Positions 58,401 to 63,329 of a DNA stretch of 64,000 nucleotides are shown here, piece after piece; position 1 is the stretch's first letter, and each line of letters begins with the position of its first letter. This stretch comes from Podocnemis expansa (Eukaryota > Chordata > Testudines > Podocnemididae): contig ML681967.1 in assembly GCA_007922195.1 (NCBI GenBank), positions 11,344,594-11,408,593 of the forward strand, given 5' to 3'. The translations under genes and the position numbers were made by a program. A model generated the notes under the pieces. The model worked only from the letters and a program-made list of their open reading frames with translations. It was not told the DNA's origin and did no database searches.

Positions 58401-60426
58401 GACATGACACCAAAGGGCCCTGCTGGGCTGTCAGATCCCTGACTGACATGTCACACATCAGGCGAATGGAAAAAGGGAACCAGTCATCCCTTCAGTCACT
58501 ATGTTCAGGCTTAGAATTAAAAGCCCAGCAATTTCTGAAGCAAGGTCTCCAGAGCCGTCCCACCTGCATGACACACCCACCTAATTTCCTTAGCACCCAA
58601 ACTCACCACTCTTGAGTAATAGGCACTTCGCAGTATCAGCTCGCCTGCAGACTGCCAAAACCCAGCACAGAAAGTCAGGAATTCCACCTACTACTGACTT
58701 GGCAACTTTCATAGAATCCTGCCAAGTAAATTGACATGGAAGCTAGTGAAGCCTGATCGGGTGACATCCCATGACCTGTGTCACGTTCTGCAGGTCAAAT
58801 AAAAGTCTTCCCCCACTGAAAAGGCCATGATGGTGTAAAGGAAAGCCCCCTACACTCTGACCCACAGTATTTATGGAACAAGGCTTTGAATGGTCACTGC
58901 TCATAGCAAACATCCCCAAATCTCTGATTCACCACAGACCATCACTAAGGAGTCCTAATCTTCCTATATATTCACAGGATTTACAAGGGAGAAGATCTCT
59001 GCCTAGTGCCAAAGAGATTTCCATGGTAGAGTTCATTCAACCCATGCTTTAGGAGCATCTAATGAAACCCACCCCAAAGCTCACCTGTACTATAGCTTGT
59101 TGCAAAGAGCAGCTAATCCCAACACACACACCTAAACCTTAGTACTAACTTCAACCTATCTACAGGCTGGATCTGCATCTAAGAGACCTAAACTGAGCTC
59201 CAATTAATTTTAAGCATAAAGCACCCTGGGACTATGCTAAGCAAAAGCCTGTTTTATGACACCCCACACAGTGAAGTGAAGCGCACTTAGCCCTACTAGT
59301 ATATAGCTTCAAGAACTATTAATTACTGATTCAAACCCTGTATTAACATCCCACTGTAACCATTAGTAAGTCAGTTAATCACTTTCCATTTACTCATGAA
59401 ATACAAAATAGCCATGCTGCAGTGGGATATGGGCCTTTCTCCCCACTAGGGCACAAGTCCAGATTCTGCCCAAGTTCATTGTAGCAGGAAGTCTTTATCA
59501 CCAGAAGGCTCATGAATGGTCTATGTGAATTAAGTTAAATCAGGCACTAGCAGAAGGGGGCCTACATCAAAATTCATCCCAACAATTGGTACAAATTAGC
59601 CCCTTGCTGAGAGTGTCAGTAGAAAGATGAAAGACTGAATGAGCCACAACAAATTCCTTTTCAACCTCTAGCAATGGCTGCTGTTGGTAACAGTTGACAC
59701 ATGTAGAAAAGGGGCTTTAATTTACCTGTTCTGTGGTTAGTCAGAGAGCTGCACTCCCCCAGCTATCAACTATAGCCCCTTTCACAACTACTAAATTCAC
59801 TTTTAAAAGAAAGCCTTTCTCTGGAGAGAAGAGATGCCAGCACTGACCTGCTTAAGCTGCTCATCCATTCTCCAGGTCTGCCGTCCAGATGCGGAACCAG
59901 AATATGATTGTTTAGTAGTGTCTTTACCCTGTTCTTCCTTTCCCTGCTGCCCCCGCTCAAGTCCTGGTCCTGGAAGAGGATTAGAGGTAGAAGCCACTCT
60001 TTGGTTGTGATGGGCAACTTTTTGAGAATGAAAATATTTCAAAGTAGAACAGGCATTTTTCCCAGTCATTTCAGTATCATCCTCAAGATCACCATCTTCC
60101 AAACCTTCTTCCTCTTCATCCTCATCTTCCTCCTCCTCATCTTCTTCCTCCTCCTCCAGCTCTGAAGTCACACTACTCTGATCAAAAGCTCGTGTGGCCC
60201 CAGCTGCAGGCGGGACTTTGGCCAAAGGACCAAGTGCTGAGCTGCCTGAAGCCCTCCCAGATGTGGCTGCTAGAACAGCCTGCTGCGCTGCCAGCTGCTG
60301 ATTATAAAGCTGTTCGGCTTCTCTCATCTGCCTCTGCTGTCTCTCTCTGGAATCCATCTGCAGGGGACCCTGCTGCTGCTGCTGCTGCTGCTTCTGCAGC
60401 TGCTCAACAACAGCCTCTAGCTTCAT
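18993..60426 (-). CDS. ARID3B: ARID3B, AT-rich interaction domain protein 3B (eight spliced coding exons)
   Basis: Sequence: eight minus-strand exons (60426-59848, 48742-48671, 46562-46490, 29345-29162, 26403-26144, 24745-24488, 21634-21527, 19147-18993) join in phase to 562 codons plus stop, with GT donors and AG acceptors throughout. Encoded order: polyQ (7 Gln) and acidic tract in residues 1-193, ARID helix-turn-helix about 217-309, a conserved EGRRPSY segment, REKLES alpha about 421-440 ([17 protein letters not shown]), REKLES beta about 498-519 ([19 protein letters not shown]), Ser/Pro tail ending PSTSWSL. Family knowledge: ARID3 proteins are nuclear factors binding AT-rich DNA; REKLES mediates self- and paralogue association and nuclear transport. 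ARID3B rather than ARID3A or ARID3C is chosen from the N-terminal GPLQMD...[12 protein letters not shown] region and the [30 protein letters not shown] tail. Length matches mammalian ARID3B. No frameshift or stop is seen, so the gene looks functional. Intron contents are described separately. Confidence 0.97.
19148..21526 (-). other. ARID3B: ARID3B intron 7
   Basis: 2.4-kb intron with a hAT-like element at 20990-21174. A plus-strand TG/TA microsatellite lies just beyond it (21268-21302). No other exon-like sequence was recognised. Confidence 0.85.
20990..21174. mobile_element. hAT-like non-autonomous element (CAGTGGTTTTCAAACTT ends)
   Basis: Left end CAGTGGTTTTCAAACTT and right end AAGTTTGAAAACCACTG are exact inverted repeats. 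Flanks ATCTAGAC and GTTTAGAT are similar but degenerate as an 8-bp duplication. A relative sits at 47238-47427. Confidence 0.8.
21527..21634 (-). CDS. ARID3B: ARID3B coding exon 7 (Ala run and REKLES beta)
   Basis: 108 bp between acceptor CTTAACAG and donor GTGAGA. Encodes residues 476-511: DDKPDAT, six Ala (GCG/GCA codons), [24 protein letters not shown] (the last Gly shared with exon 8). This is the REKLES beta strand segment. The plus-strand GCTGCCGCTGCCGCC that encodes the Ala run is a small trinucleotide repeat. Confidence 0.94.
22258..22347. mobile_element. 90-bp MITE with perfect 12-bp TIRs
   Basis: ATGTCTACATTG (22258-22269) and CAATGTAGACAT (22336-22347) are exact inverted repeats; the interior (CCGCAGCCCAAGCCTGAGTCAG) is a pattern I associate with a reptilian MITE family. 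Its ends resemble those of the palindrome-rich elements. Confidence 0.7.
22955..23130 (+). repeat. L2/MIR-type repeat tail
   Basis: CACTTTACAAGCTATT.., TTGTACAGATGGGAAAACTG, AGGCAAAGAACAGG, then AGTGGCAAAGCCAAGAACAG, the layout of L2-like 3' ends (TTTACAGATGGGGAAACTGAGGC). Confidence 0.55.
24488..24745 (-). CDS. ARID3B: ARID3B coding exon 6 (REKLES alpha)
   Basis: 258 bp between acceptor TTTTCTAG and donor GTGAGA. Encodes residues 391-475 and one base of residue 476: [20 protein letters not shown], an Ala/Thr/Gln segment, [62 protein letters not shown] is the motif for which the REKLES domain is named; the helical, amphipathic part is used for homo- and heteromeric ARID3 contacts (family knowledge). 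The open frame runs past the donor into intron, which is read-through and not coding. Confidence 0.95.
24746..26143 (-). other. ARID3B: ARID3B intron 5
   Basis: 1.4-kb intron largely occupied by a foldback element (25201-25543) and an L2/MIR-like tail at about 25750-25880 (TTTTACAGATGGGGAAACGC). Confidence 0.85.
25201..25543. mobile_element. Long foldback element, family A relative
   Basis: Left outer end GGGTAGCCGCGTTAGTGTG and GAGTCCTGTGGTATCTTTAA mirror right-side TTTAAGGTGCCACCGGACTC. Inner arms GATGCATGAAGTGGAAACTA.. GAGAGGTGTATATATACG.. CCAGATGGAG (about 25314-25370) are mirrored by CTCCATCTGGCATGCATATA.. ACTTCATGCATC (about 25408-25460). Combined arms are about 160 bp with a loop near 25375-25405. 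Confidence 0.8.
26144..26403 (-). CDS. ARID3B: ARID3B coding exon 5 (end of ARID, linker)
   Basis: 260 bp between acceptor TTTTTCCCAG and donor GTCTGT. Encodes Gln303 completion through Lys389 plus one base of Gly390: [40 protein letters not shown], then a Ser/Pro/Gly-rich linker with [32 protein letters not shown] is the last ARID helix and the following basic stretch is the extended-ARID tail of the ARID3 family. The donor is a weaker GTCTGT but the phase and the DG junction with exon 6 fit. Confidence 0.95.
27361..27655 (+). mobile_element. CR1-L 3' fragment
   Basis: CAGGCTGGAAAGGAGGCAGA, CACTGGAACAGCTTACC, GTGGTGGATTCTCCATCACT and GAGGTCAGACCAGATGACCA follow the ancient CR1 3' end (KLEIRR..WNSLP..VVDSPS then GGTCAGACTAGATGAT). 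Very degenerate. Confidence 0.75.
28160..28455 (+). repeat. L2/MIR-like repeat
   Basis: CAAAATACTTTCCAAATAAGG, ATTACCCCCCATTTCAC, AATGAGAAACTGAGGAA, TGCTCCAAGGTCACATAATG and TAGTCCCTAGACCGCACTGC match the L2-type end in order. Confidence 0.55.
28650..28800 (+). repeat. Ancient interspersed repeat
   Basis: TTATTACAGTAGTATCTAAG, CATGCTAGAAACTGCAGAAACACA and TTACAATCTACACAGACCAG follow a widespread reptilian repeat (ATTACGGTAGCACCTAG..GTGCTAGGCGCTGTACAAAC..TTACAATCTAA) that I know by pattern only. Confidence 0.5.
29162..29345 (-). CDS. ARID3B: ARID3B coding exon 4 (ARID core, DNA-contacting helices)
   Basis: 184 bp between acceptor CACTGCAG and donor GTAAGT. Encodes residues 243-302 and two bases of Gln303: [19 protein letters not shown], then [41 protein letters not shown]. 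This is the ARID core; the [14 protein letters not shown] and [16 protein letters not shown] segments form the helix-turn-helix that contacts DNA in ARID3 structures (family knowledge). The translation is identical or nearly so to the mammalian domain and contains no break, which argues for strong purifying selection. It lies about 17 kb from exon 3, so the ARID is split by the longest intron. Confidence 0.97.
29830..30326. mobile_element. Palindrome-rich MITE-like element, copy 3 (ATCGAT/TTTCGAAA words)
   Basis: Ends TATGTCCACAC (29830-29840) and GTGTGGACATA (30316-30326) are exact inverted repeats. The interior has AAATTGATTTAAAT, AAATCGATTTAA, TTATTTCGAAATAA and TTATTTTGATTTAAA. A TAGCATGTCCAGACACAGGA block at about 29943 is shared with copy 1. 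No coding capacity. Confidence 0.75.
32570..32770. repeat. Possible MITE fragment
   Basis: AACCCCTAGTGTAGACAGATA near 32608 and TCTAGTGCAGACAAGGCCTAA near 32750 carry the TAGTGTAGACA end seen in other short elements here. Boundaries unclear. Confidence 0.35.
33520..33690 (+). repeat. L2/MIR-type repeat tail
   Basis: CTCACATACCTCACAGAGGC, CCCCATTTTACAGACAGGGA, AACTGAGACAACAG and AGAACCCAAATCTGA follow the usual order. Confidence 0.55.
35567..35626 (+). repeat. Three tandem copies of a 20-bp unit at the CR1 5' junction
   Basis: TTGGGGCCAGTTCTGTTCAA occurs three times without a mismatch (35567, 35587, 35607). It contains the CR1 sequence that precedes FINDLDDG and stands exactly at the truncated 5' end. 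Confidence 0.95.
35567..36572 (+). mobile_element. CR1 3' copy with long open RT C-terminal frame and ATTCTATG tail
   Basis: One frame stays open to 36479 and shows FADDTKLGG (35676 onward), [79 protein letters not shown] and a stop just before the 3' UTR GGACTAGATGACCTTGTGGG. It ends with ATTCTATG repeats (36551-36572), the hallmark of CR1 3' termini. 5'-truncated inside the RT. This copy has an intact FADD and few lesions, so it is much younger than the other CR1 copies here. It is not autonomous because most of ORF2 is missing. Confidence 0.95.
36625..36755 (+). repeat. MIR-like SINE remnant
   Basis: CAAGTTCTCTGCTCTCTTCT.., GTGTGACGCTCACCAATCAT and TGCAAATTGGGGATAATATAA fit a degenerate MIR core and tail. 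Confidence 0.4.
37393..37420. repeat. A28 homopolymer
   Basis: Twenty-eight consecutive A. Other runs are A24 at 57514-57537 and an A run near 54860. No flanking retrosequence was recognised. Confidence 0.9.
39700..39830 (+). repeat. tRNA-derived SINE (MIR/CORE type)
   Basis: A-box-like TGGTGTAGTGA (39712-39722) and B-box GGTTCAATTCC (39755-39765) are correctly spaced for a tRNA-type Pol III promoter, followed by CTGCTCTGTACCAAC.. TTTGTGTGATTTGG. It lacks a foldable complete tRNA, so it is a SINE and not a tRNA gene. Confidence 0.6.
41166..41372. mobile_element. Foldback element, family B
   Basis: Left CTATTTCTTTTATTGCACCAA, GTAAGAGAGACAAG, CAGAGCTCTTCTTCAGGAC is mirrored by CTGAAGAAGGCCTCTG.., ATCTCTCTTACCAAC, GGTTCAATAAAAGATAG. 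The outer right segment TATCCTGGGACTGACACAGC fits the end of a reptilian repeat I know by pattern. Arms diverge more than in family A. Confidence 0.65.
44432..44524 (-). repeat. Single arm of family A repeat
   Basis: CATCTAACAAAGTGGGATTT..CAGTAAATAAATTTGTTAG..GCCACGGGACTCCTTGTTTG is one arm of the foldback at 14856, directly abutting a CR1-L fragment. Confidence 0.7.
44560..45325 (+). mobile_element. CR1-L 3' fragment
   Basis: Degenerate RT C-terminus: [11 protein letters not shown].., [34 protein letters not shown], then an open piece 44854-45114 with [20 protein letters not shown] and [20 protein letters not shown]. Stops and indels throughout. Ends near TGACCATTCTTATGTTCCTG. Confidence 0.85.
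45626..45822. mobile_element. hAT-like non-autonomous element with perfect 8-bp target duplication
   Basis: Ends CAGGGGTCTCAAAC and GTTTGAGACCCCTG are exact inverted repeats; flanking CTCTATAT (45618-45625 and 45823-45830) is a perfect 8-bp duplication. Interior includes GCGGCCC repeats (GGGCCACATGCGGCCCC, GTGCGGCCCTC twice). 197 bp, non-coding. Confidence 0.92.
45941..46137. mobile_element. Foldback element, family A
   Basis: GACAGTCCTGTGGCACCTTA.. GGGCACAAGCTTTCATGGGTTCCAACCCACT is mirrored by AAAGTTGGCTGAAGCCCACAAAAGCTTATG.. TTAAGGTACCACAGGACTC. The outer left end GAGGGGTACCTGTATTAGTAT matches GGGTAGCCGCGTTAGTG at 25203. Confidence 0.75.
46490..46562 (-). CDS. ARID3B: ARID3B coding exon 3 (ARID N-terminal helices)
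   Basis: 73 bp between acceptor TTTCCTAG and donor GTGAGT. Encodes residues 218-241 and the first base of Gly242: [18 protein letters not shown] then IFMQKR. This is the first helix region of the ARID. Phase 1 at the 3' end fits exon 4, which supplies the GA completing the Gly codon. Compared with the mammalian protein as I recall it, the changes are conservative (Ser for Gly after LYELD, Ile for Val in LFIF). Confidence 0.96.
47136..47444. mobile_element. MITE with TCTACACTA ends, split by a nested hAT-like element
   Basis: CAGTGTCTACACTAGG near 47133-47148 and CATAGTGTA|AATC / GTGTAGATC around the inserted element form the two ends. Its right end is divided by the insertion at 47238-47427. 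Confidence 0.5.
47238..47427. mobile_element. hAT-like non-autonomous element, relative of 20990-21174
   Basis: Ends CAATGGTTTTCCAACTG and CAGACTATTTTCC-type complement (AGTCTGAAAACCACTG) resemble the CAGTGGTTTTCAAACTT family. Flanks GTGTAAAT (47230-47237) and GTGTAGAT (47428-47435) are an 8-bp duplication with one mismatch. Confidence 0.8.
48671..48742 (-). CDS. ARID3B: ARID3B coding exon 2
   Basis: 72 bp, phase 0 at both ends, between acceptor CCTTAG and donor GTAAGT. It encodes residues 194-217 ([20 protein letters not shown] then DFAK). This is the lead-in to the ARID, with the [12 protein letters not shown] block that is typical of ARID3 proteins. The exon is too short to stand out as an open frame; it was found by looking for the sequence joining DEQLKQ to LYELD. 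Confidence 0.95.
50900..51023 (-). repeat. Single arm of family A repeat
   Basis: GCATCTGACTAAGTGGGATT..CATGAAAGCTCATACAATAA..CACACAACTCCTTGTTTG..CTAACACAGCTGTCCCTTTGG: one arm with its outer end. Confidence 0.75.
51107..51665. mobile_element. hAT-like non-autonomous element with internal degenerate repeats
   Basis: Left CAGGGATAGGGGACCCCTGGC and right GGTTGCTGACCCCTA are inverted relatives of the hAT end CAGGGGTC.GCAACC; flanks GATTAAAT (51099-51106) and GGTTAAAT (51666-51673) make an 8-bp duplication with one mismatch. Inside, a unit like GCCACTCCAGGCAGCTTCTTTC recurs at about 51217, 51343, 51388 and 51457. The open frame 51130-51594 is a product of these repeats. Confidence 0.75.
51706..51833 (-). 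repeat. Single arm of family A repeat
   Basis: GTCTGACAAAGTGGGATTTT..GCCACAGGACTCCTTGTTTG..CTAACATGGCTACCCCTTTGG, very similar to the right arm at 14998-15121. Confidence 0.8.
52235..52312 (+). repeat. Single arm of family A repeat
   Basis: CCAGAGGGATAACTGCGTTAG..GAGGAGTCCTGGGGCACCTTAAAGACTAACAGATTT, opposite orientation to the arm at 51706. Confidence 0.75.
54715..54832 (+). mobile_element. CR1 3' terminus fragment
   Basis: GGTACTTGGTCCTGCCATGA, GGACAGGACTCGATGACCTG and CAGTCCCTTCCAGTTTCTATAATTCTA match the CR1 3' UTR end. A G10 run is included. Confidence 0.8.
56310..56555 (+). mobile_element. CR1-type 3' UTR fragment (GGCCATACTGGGTCAGACC type)
   Basis: GGCCATACTGGGTCAGACCA, CATCTAGCCCAGTATCCCGT, CTTCCAACAGTGGCCAGTGC and TTTGAACTCTGTTATAGT follow a CR1-related repeat widespread in turtles and crocodilians. 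The open frame here is not a gene. Confidence 0.75.
57102..57172. repeat. Degenerate palindromic interspersed repeat
   Basis: CACCTAAGTGACTTTTGTGC then TTAGGTTCCATTGAGAGTCAATAGAAGTTGGACTCTTCTGAAAA resembles a reptilian foldback repeat (CCTAAGTCCCATTGA..TCAATGGGACTTAGG). Confidence 0.4.
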
Positions 60427-60506
60427 CCCGAAGTTAGCATGGCTGTGAAAAGACAGCTTTTCTACACAGCTGGGCTTAAGCCCCAACCTTCAGCAATCAA
60501 CAGAAT
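59848..60506 (-). CDS. ARID3B: ARID3B first coding exon (5' UTR part 60427-60506; CDS 59848-60426)
   Basis: The exon begins after a good acceptor (TTTCTCTTTCAG, ending at 60507) and ends at donor GTCAGT (59847 downward). Start ATG is at 60426-60424 (MKLEAVVEQ); an in-frame stop lies about 70 nt upstream, and the only longer reading would need a TTG, so this start is chosen. It encodes residues 1-193: a short hydrophobic/Gln lead, seven consecutive CAG Gln codons (60370-60390), [21 protein letters not shown], an Ala/Gln segment, a Glu/Asp-rich tract (about residues 88-118, from +60070 to +60165) and a Ser/Gly-rich stretch ending DEQLKQ. The acidic and Gln tracts are probably disordered. A 5-codon upstream ORF ends across the start codon (see separate entry). 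The N-terminus differs from mammals in its first residues but the PLQMD..REAEQLY and NPLPGPGL blocks align with ARID3B as I know it. Confidence 0.95.
60370..60390 (-). repeat. ARID3B: Coding CAG trinucleotide repeat (7 units, polyQ)
   Basis: Seven pure CTG units on the plus strand are CAG Gln codons in frame in ARID3B, preceded by one AAG Lys and another CAG. Pure coding CAG runs are often length-variable between individuals and species. Confidence 0.9.
60423..60440 (-). promoter_or_regulatory. Short upstream ORF overlapping the ARID3B start (AUGA)
   Basis: An ATG at 60440-60438 opens a five-codon frame (M L T S G) whose TGA (60425-60423) overlaps the main ATG (60426-60424) as ATGA. Both ATGs have G at -3. 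Such an arrangement can limit or couple initiation by reinitiation; that role here is inference only. Confidence 0.45.
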
Positions 60507-60703
60507 CTGAAAGAGAAATATTTGTATGAATACAACATACTTCCATTTCTTCCCTATATGAGGATACGCAGGTTGCAAAGCCAGAACTCTTTTCAGTGCA
60601 GGACACCGTGAAATAGACAGCCTTGAGTTCATCAGCCTCAGGCTCAAACCTGCACTCAGTTTTCAATGGGTTTAATTGTCTTTTCAAACTAAACACACTA
60701 TAT

Positions 60704-61045
60704 CACAGTGTCAAACTCATTTGCTATGGCAGGCCAGAGTTGATAATGTACTTCCAGTGGGCTGCACATACCATTAATTGAAATACTATGGCACTCTTGT
60801 GGCATCACAGAGTGCTGTGTACGCAAAACTTTGCTCCGCAATACGACTCACTCTGTTAGGGGGAGAGTGCAGTCTCACGCATACCCAGTGCTCCGTGATG
60901 TTGCAAGACCTGACACTCTCACAGCATTGCAGAGTGCTCAGCATGCAAGATCATACTCTCTCTCTAGCAGTGAGGGAGGGTGGCTCCGTAGAGCAATCAT
61001 GGGCCAGATGGAAGAAGTTTGAGAGCCATACGTTTGACACCCCTG
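60704..61045. mobile_element. hAT-like non-autonomous element
   Basis: Left CACAGTGTCAAACTCATT and right GTTTGACACCCCTG are the ends of the CAGGGGTGTCAAACTCATT type; flanks CACTATAT (60696-60703) and CACTATAC (61046-61053) are an 8-bp duplication with one mismatch. Interior GAGTGCTGTGTACGCA / GAGTGCTCAGCATGCAAGATC-type repeats. 342 bp, non-coding. Confidence 0.8.
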
Positions 61046-62404
61046 CACTATACAGCATGACCTCAGCTTTATAACTGCTTATCTAAATGTCTGTCCCCTT
61101 CCCTAATTCTTCACTGAATCCTTCCCCCAAATTTTACTAATGAGCTTTAAAGCCTTGGATTTTAAACTCAGATTTCAATCTTACTTGCTATACAATCTGA
61201 AGGAATTGCACTTCATAACAATTGCATTAAAGTGCATATGCTTTAAGTAAATGTACTTAGAATGCTGTACCAAACAATATCATCTTTGCATGTTATTTCA
61301 TCATCCCATCATCTTACAGAAGTTCCACCAACTCTCTAAGATCCTAATGAAAACAGGGTTCTTTCTAGTCGTCATTCCTCTGACCAATCTGGGTGTCATG
61401 AAAGTAAAGATTATCCTAGCCCCAAGTGGCTACTCCCTAGGAAACTTTTACACCACTTTCCCCACGCATAATTCTGCCAATATACTACATCTTAAACTGT
61501 GACAATCTCTGTTAGTCTAATCTGGAGGACATAAAAGGCTTTGCTAGCACTCCATTTTAGCCTACATCATCTCTTGCTGTTCTGGCATTTGGCACCTCTT
61601 GAGCAAAGACTAACAGACCTGACCAGAGCCAGGTATGCTGTTGAAACATACATACTGTGCTCCTACTGTCCAAGTAATAAAGGAAAATATGTATCTTCAG
61701 AAGTTATAACAGAAATAAAAAATTTAAGTAGATCCAACTTGCTAAGAAAGCTGCTTCTCAAGGCTTACCAGTGAATCAGAACACAGTCAATAAATGTGTG
61801 AGAAACAAACGATGGGCAACCAGCAAACAAACTAAGGAAATCTTCCTTCCATTCATATAACCAGCACTTTGCTACATAAGCTAACAGCAGGTCCTTAAAA
61901 GGAGAATATTTTGCTAATGCTATATGTTCAAATATAAGAAACTCCATCTCTACAGTAAGTCACATATGCTAATGGACCTAATCTCCACACAGCCCCTAAA
62001 CAAGAGAGAAGGCTTCACACAACGCTAGAGGCTTTTTGAAGAGATTCTTCAACAAAGTCTTTCACAAATATAACACAATGAACTTTACTTTAAACTGTGC
62101 AAGTAAGTTGCAATACGTTTTCCTCTGCAAATCATTTCCTTTATTAAGCAAATATTGTACATCAAAACAGAACCATTCCAATAACAGTTATATCAACATT
62201 CTTAACTATCATCATACCCTAATCCTTCATCTTAAAAGTGAAGCAATACAGTTTGAATATCAGGAACAAATTACACATCATCTGACATGTGATTACAGCA
62301 TCACCATACATAACCTGGTATTGGTGTTATGATACATACACATCTCTGGTACAGTAATAATGAACTGGAATGTGGGCTCTAACACTAAGCATAAATCAGA
62401 TAGT

Positions 62405-62560
62405 GTATTACTGTACCTAAGGCATGTGGCTACAATTCCCACAGTACACCTTATTGTGTAATGGTGCATCTGAGGTATGTTAGGGTGTCATCTATCATGC
62501 CTCAGGTGTAGCAATACACAACAAGGTGTGCCATTAATATATGCCTTAGGTACAATACAA
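62405..62560. repeat. Nested foldback repeat, family C
   Basis: GTACCTAAGGCAT (62413-62425) pairs exactly with ATGCCTTAGGTAC (62541-62553); inside it ACACCTTATTGTGT (62446-62459) pairs with ACACAACAAGGTGT (62516-62529, one mismatch); innermost GCATCTGAGGTATG pairs with CATGCCTCAGGTGTAGC. A further CACACCTCAGATGC lies at about 62599. Ends not defined. Confidence 0.65.
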
Positions 62561-63329
62561 TAATTCAGCTAGTATGCAGTTATTGTATCAAACAAACACA
62601 CCTCAGATGCAGAAACACAAGCCCTAGTGTGTGGTTCCAGTGTGTCTCACACAACTCTGATATGGTAAAGCACGAAATGTTATACCAGATTTACATATAT
62701 ACCTTCAGTATTATGATTAATTAGACCCAAGCATGCCCAGAATCAAAGACTTGGTTGACCACACCCTGATTAGCTATCCATGAAATTGTAAAAAGATATT
62801 GAATATTTGACTGTCTCAAGTAAATAAAAGATATTTACAACAAAGAATACAAGATCAGGATCCAATTTTTAAAAAATTCTCCATGTGCATTATTATTACT
62901 CCTATCTTTGATCATTAAAAATAATTTTTACATCTGATTTCTATTCAGCATTAGTATTTGCTTACTTTTCAAATTACGACCACCTCTGTGCAGTGAAACT
63001 ACTCAGTTCAACTTTCATGTTCTGCAATAACCCAAGCTCATGCAGGTTTCCATCCTGGAAGAGCAGTTAAATAAAAAGACTTCTTATCTGAATTTTTATC
63101 AGAATTGGTTTTTGTAAACTTTGCTCCTTATTTTAATAAGTGGGACTAAACCACACTGGCAGTGTTGTTCTGATAGTGAGACTCTAAAAGGACACTTTCA
63201 TACGAAAAAATTCTGGAAGAGAAAAAATATACAATTTGAGCTCTTCTGAAAAGAAATGAGAGCCTTCCAAAAGGAGGCACAAGCAAAACTGTTAATGTTC
63301 CCTGTATTCTCAGACAGGCTAACCTGTGG

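Larger units (their letters stand above)
48743..59847 (-). other. ARID3B: ARID3B intron 1 between coding exons 1 and 2 (11.1 kb)
   Basis: Contains family A arms (49872-49930, 50900-51023, 51706-51833, 52235-52312), a hAT-like element (51107-51665), two CR1 fragments (54715-54832, 56310-56555), a degenerate palindromic repeat (57102-57172) and A24 at 57514-57537. 52320-54700 and 57540-59840 hold nothing that I recognise apart from a weak L2-like piece near 57780. Confidence 0.8.
60507..63255. other. Sequence upstream of the ARID3B first coding exon
   Basis: Probably the 5'-most intron of ARID3B. Contains a hAT-like element (60704-61045) and a foldback (62405-62560). No CpG-rich promoter or non-coding exon was recognised, so the transcription start is expected outside the window. 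Confidence 0.5.

Noticed and set aside
60427..60486. N-terminal extension of ARID3B to 60486
   Set aside because: Would need a TTG start; the ATG at 60426 fits the protein family better.
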